A stretch of DNA of 14,713 nucleotides from NCBI GenBank assembly GCA_937996595.1, contig CALKVC010000175.1, forward strand, positions 1 to 14,713, written 5' to 3'. This document shows positions 12,795 to 14,713 of the stretch, in pieces. Position 1 is the first letter of the stretch; each line of letters begins with the position of its first letter. Made by a program: the position numbers and the translations under genes. Source of the stretch: an uncultured Chitinophagaceae bacterium (GTDB lineage Bacteria; Bacteroidota; Bacteroidia; Chitinophagales; Chitinophagaceae). The notes under the pieces were generated by a model. The model saw nothing but the letters and a program-made list of their open reading frames with translations. It was not told the DNA's origin and did no database searches.

Positions 12795-14713
12795 ATGCAC
12801 AAAAGATTATCCGTATTGCTGTTCCTGCTCTTTTTTTCCAGTATGCTGTTTGCGCAACAGGCCGGAATTTCCGGGCAGATTGCCGATACCAGTTCACATA
12901 CGAAAGTGAAAAATGCAGTTGTATTACTGTTATCGGCAAAAGATTCTGTGATAAAAAAATTCACCCGTACCGACCAGGATGGCAGGTTCTCACTGAAAGA
13001 GATAACCAATGGCTCGTATATCCTGATGGTAATGCACCCATTGTTTGCTGAGTATGTAGAAAATATGGAAGCTGATAATAAGGATATACAAACGGGAACC
13101 ATTGCGGTGACGCCTAAAAGCAAACTTCTTGAAGCCGTAATCATAAAAAGCGGCAGCCCTATACGTATAAAAGGCGATACTACCGTTTATACGGCAGACA
13201 GTTTCAGGGTAAGCACAAATGCCAATGTGGAAGAATTGCTGAAAAAACTACCCGGTATACAGGTAGATAAAAACGGGCAGATAAAAGCCATGGGCGAAAC
13301 CGTAGAAAAAGTGCTGGTTGACGGGGAAGAATTCTTTGGAGATGACCCCGGTATGGCGGTGAAAAACCTGCGCGCAGATGCAGTTAAGGAAGTGCAGGTA
13401 TTTGATAAGAAAAGCGAGCAGGCCGAATTTACAGGTATCGACGACGGCAAAACACAGAAGACGATCAACCTGAAAATGAAGGAAGACCGAAAGAAAGGTT
13501 ATTTCGGCAAAGCGGAAGCTGGTGGCGATTTTGATAAATATGGCTATGGAAAACTATTGGCCAACTCATTCAAGGGTAAGAGAAAAATTTCAGGTTATTT
13601 AACAACCGACAATACCAAATTTGAATCGTTGAATTGGAATGAAAATCAGAACTATGGAGGCAATACCAATATGACCACTGAAGTTACAGATGATGGTGGC
13701 ATCATGATGTGGGGTTCAGGCGATGAATTCAGTTGGGGTACTGGTTTCCCCCGTTCAATTACGGGTGGATTACATTTTAGTAATAAATGGAACAAAGACA
13801 AGCATAACTCCAACAATACCTATCAGTTCAATCAATTGGATGTTAGTGGCATCAATTCGAATAAAACCCAAAATATTTTACCTGGTGCCGATCTAATTAG
13901 TACCAGTATTCAAAATCAAGCCAGCAGTAGAAAAAGAAATAAACTGACCAGCACTTATGAGTGGCAAATAGATTCAAGTAGTTCATTAAAAATTACTGCA
14001 AGAGGATCTATTGTCAATAGCAATATTGCGTCTAATTATTTTGGAAGAACCATCAATAGCGATAGTATTTTATTGAACCAGAGCAATAGACTTACTTCTA
14101 CAGTAGATGAAAACAAAACCATGAATTCCACCATTTTTTATCGCAAAAGATTCAAAAAAGCGGGCCGTACTATTTCTTGGAACAATGAAATTAATTACAA
14201 CGATAGAGCGGATGATGGTTTCCTAACAGCTGACAATACCTTTTATGATGCTTTTGGCAACTTGGTAAGAAGAGATCTTGTTGACCAACAAAAAACAAAT
14301 AAACAAATTGCCACTACCATCAACTCTACCATCAATTATACTGAACCGCTTTGGAAAAATACTTTTTTAGTGTTGAACTATAAATTAAGTGTAAGTAGAA
14401 ATGATGCAGAACGAAACACCTTTGCAAAAAATGCAGCCAACAATAAATATGAAAATTTGGTAGACACATTAAGCAACCATTTTATATTTAATACCACCGG
14501 ACACAATGGAAGTGTGAATATTAGATACAATGTGAAGAAATTTAATTTCTCCATTGGTACAGGCTTGGGAACAGTAAATTATCGCTTAAATGATTTGGTG
14601 AAAAAAACAGACCGAAACGTGATTTTCAACAACTTTATTCCTGCTGTTACTTTCAATTATACTCCCAAACAACAACGAAGATTTAATTTTTCTTATAACG
14701 GATCTACTAGAAA
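12795..14713 (+). CDS. Outer-membrane TonB-receptor-like beta-barrel protein (3' end outside window)
   Basis: An ATG at 12795 opens a frame with no stop to the window edge (639 codons). A signal peptide (about 1-20, ending LFAQQ) is followed by a carboxypeptidase-regulatory-like beta-sandwich (about 23-105, with TDQDGRFSLKEI). Next comes a plug-like region (about 125-230): DTTVYTADSF (128-137), ELLKKLPGIQVDKNG and VLVDGEEFFGDDP (173-185), a set typical of Bacteroidota CarboxypepD_reg/TonB-dependent-receptor-like proteins. The rest (from about 235) is an Asn-rich, alternating-pattern region that fits an outer-membrane beta-barrel. The ligand is unknown and no SusD partner is visible. Synonymous codon use changes sharply near residue 250, described in the findings. 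It is divergent from glgB. Confidence 0.88.
   Translation, partial: MHKRLSVLLFLLFFSSMLFAQQAGISGQIADTSSHTKVKNAVVLLLSAKDSVIKKFTRTDQDGRFSLKEITNGSYILMVMHPLFAEYVENMEADNKDIQTGTIAVTPKSKLLEAVIIKSGSPIRIKGDTTVYTADSFRVSTNANVEELLKKLPGIQVDKNGQIKAMGETVEKVLVDGEEFFGDDPGMAVKNLRADAVKEVQVFDKKSEQAEFTGIDDGKTQKTINLKMKEDRKKGYFGKAEAGGDFDKYGYGKLLANSFKGKRKISGYLTTDNTKFESLNWNENQNYGGNTNMTTEVTDDGGIMMWGSGDEFSWGTGFPRSITGGLHFSNKWNKDKHNSNNTYQFNQLDVSGINSNKTQNILPGADLISTSIQNQASSRKRNKLTSTYEWQIDSSSSLKITARGSIVNSNIASNYFGRTINSDSILLNQSNRLTSTVDENKTMNSTIFYRKRFKKAGRTISWNNEINYNDRADDGFLTADNTFYDAFGNLVRRDLVDQQKTNKQIATTINSTINYTEPLWKNTFLVLNYKLSVSRNDAERNTFAKNAANNKYENLVDTLSNHFIFNTTGHNGSVNIRYNVKKFNFSIGTGLGTVNYRLNDLVKKTDRNVIFNNFIPAVTFNYTPKQQRRFNFSYNGSTR

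Noticed and set aside
12752..13468. Minus-strand open frames of 93 and 130 codons opposite the receptor-like gene
   Set aside because: Low-complexity Ser/Phe-rich translations, antisense to a long frame with signal peptide and plug motifs.

Overview
The window looks like chromosomal DNA from a Bacteroidota bacterium, most likely Chitinophagaceae or a close relative; the family is an inference from gene content. The signs are TAnnTTTG-type promoter -7 elements, no clear Shine-Dalgarno sites, an FKBP lipoprotein next to a DHH phosphoesterase, a BT_3928-type DoxX/MauE protein paired with a DUF1599 protein, and a carboxypeptidase-regulatory-domain/TonB-receptor-like outer-membrane protein. No tRNA, rRNA, CRISPR array, insertion sequence or phage gene was seen. 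No gene-free stretch exceeds about 250 bases.

Layout. At the left edge (1-109, minus) is the start of an exported protein that runs off the window. Next comes a minus-strand run: DUF1599 (2591-3133), a BT_3928-like membrane protein (1457-2578) and a DppB/OppB-type ABC permease (282-1340). Divergent from it is folP (3204-4034, plus; dihydropteroate synthase). A second minus-strand pair follows, the NrnA-like DHH phosphoesterase (5213-6232) and a two-domain FKBP lipoprotein (4105-5139), ending at a strong terminator (4040-4083). Divergent from that pair is ndk (6486-6902, plus) with its own terminator (6926-6955).

The centre holds a compact plus-strand operon of arginase (7202-8149), an exported DUF1684 protein (8154-8747) and a CtlX-type amidinohydrolase (8756-9673), with 4- and 8-base gaps. 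Both enzymes are predicted to release ornithine, from arginine and probably from citrulline, so this looks like an arginine/citrulline catabolic module with an uncharacterised secreted partner. It converges on a minus-strand pair: glgB, glycogen branching enzyme (10733-12670), followed by an exported TPR protein (9692-10708). The right end carries a large outer-membrane receptor-like gene (12795 to beyond the window).

Most genes are ordinary housekeeping or metabolic genes. The signals that annotation alone does not explain are: a 7-base-period tandem repeat array on each side of the nrnA-like gene, in opposite orientation; a sharp switch in synonymous codon use inside the receptor-like gene near base 13550; an internal duplication in the DUF1599 protein; a pair of GTTRCAAC palindromic sites exactly 20 bases apart in the glgB/receptor intergenic region; and the arginase-DUF1684-CtlX operon. 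I found no convincing defence, mobile or secondary-metabolite system.
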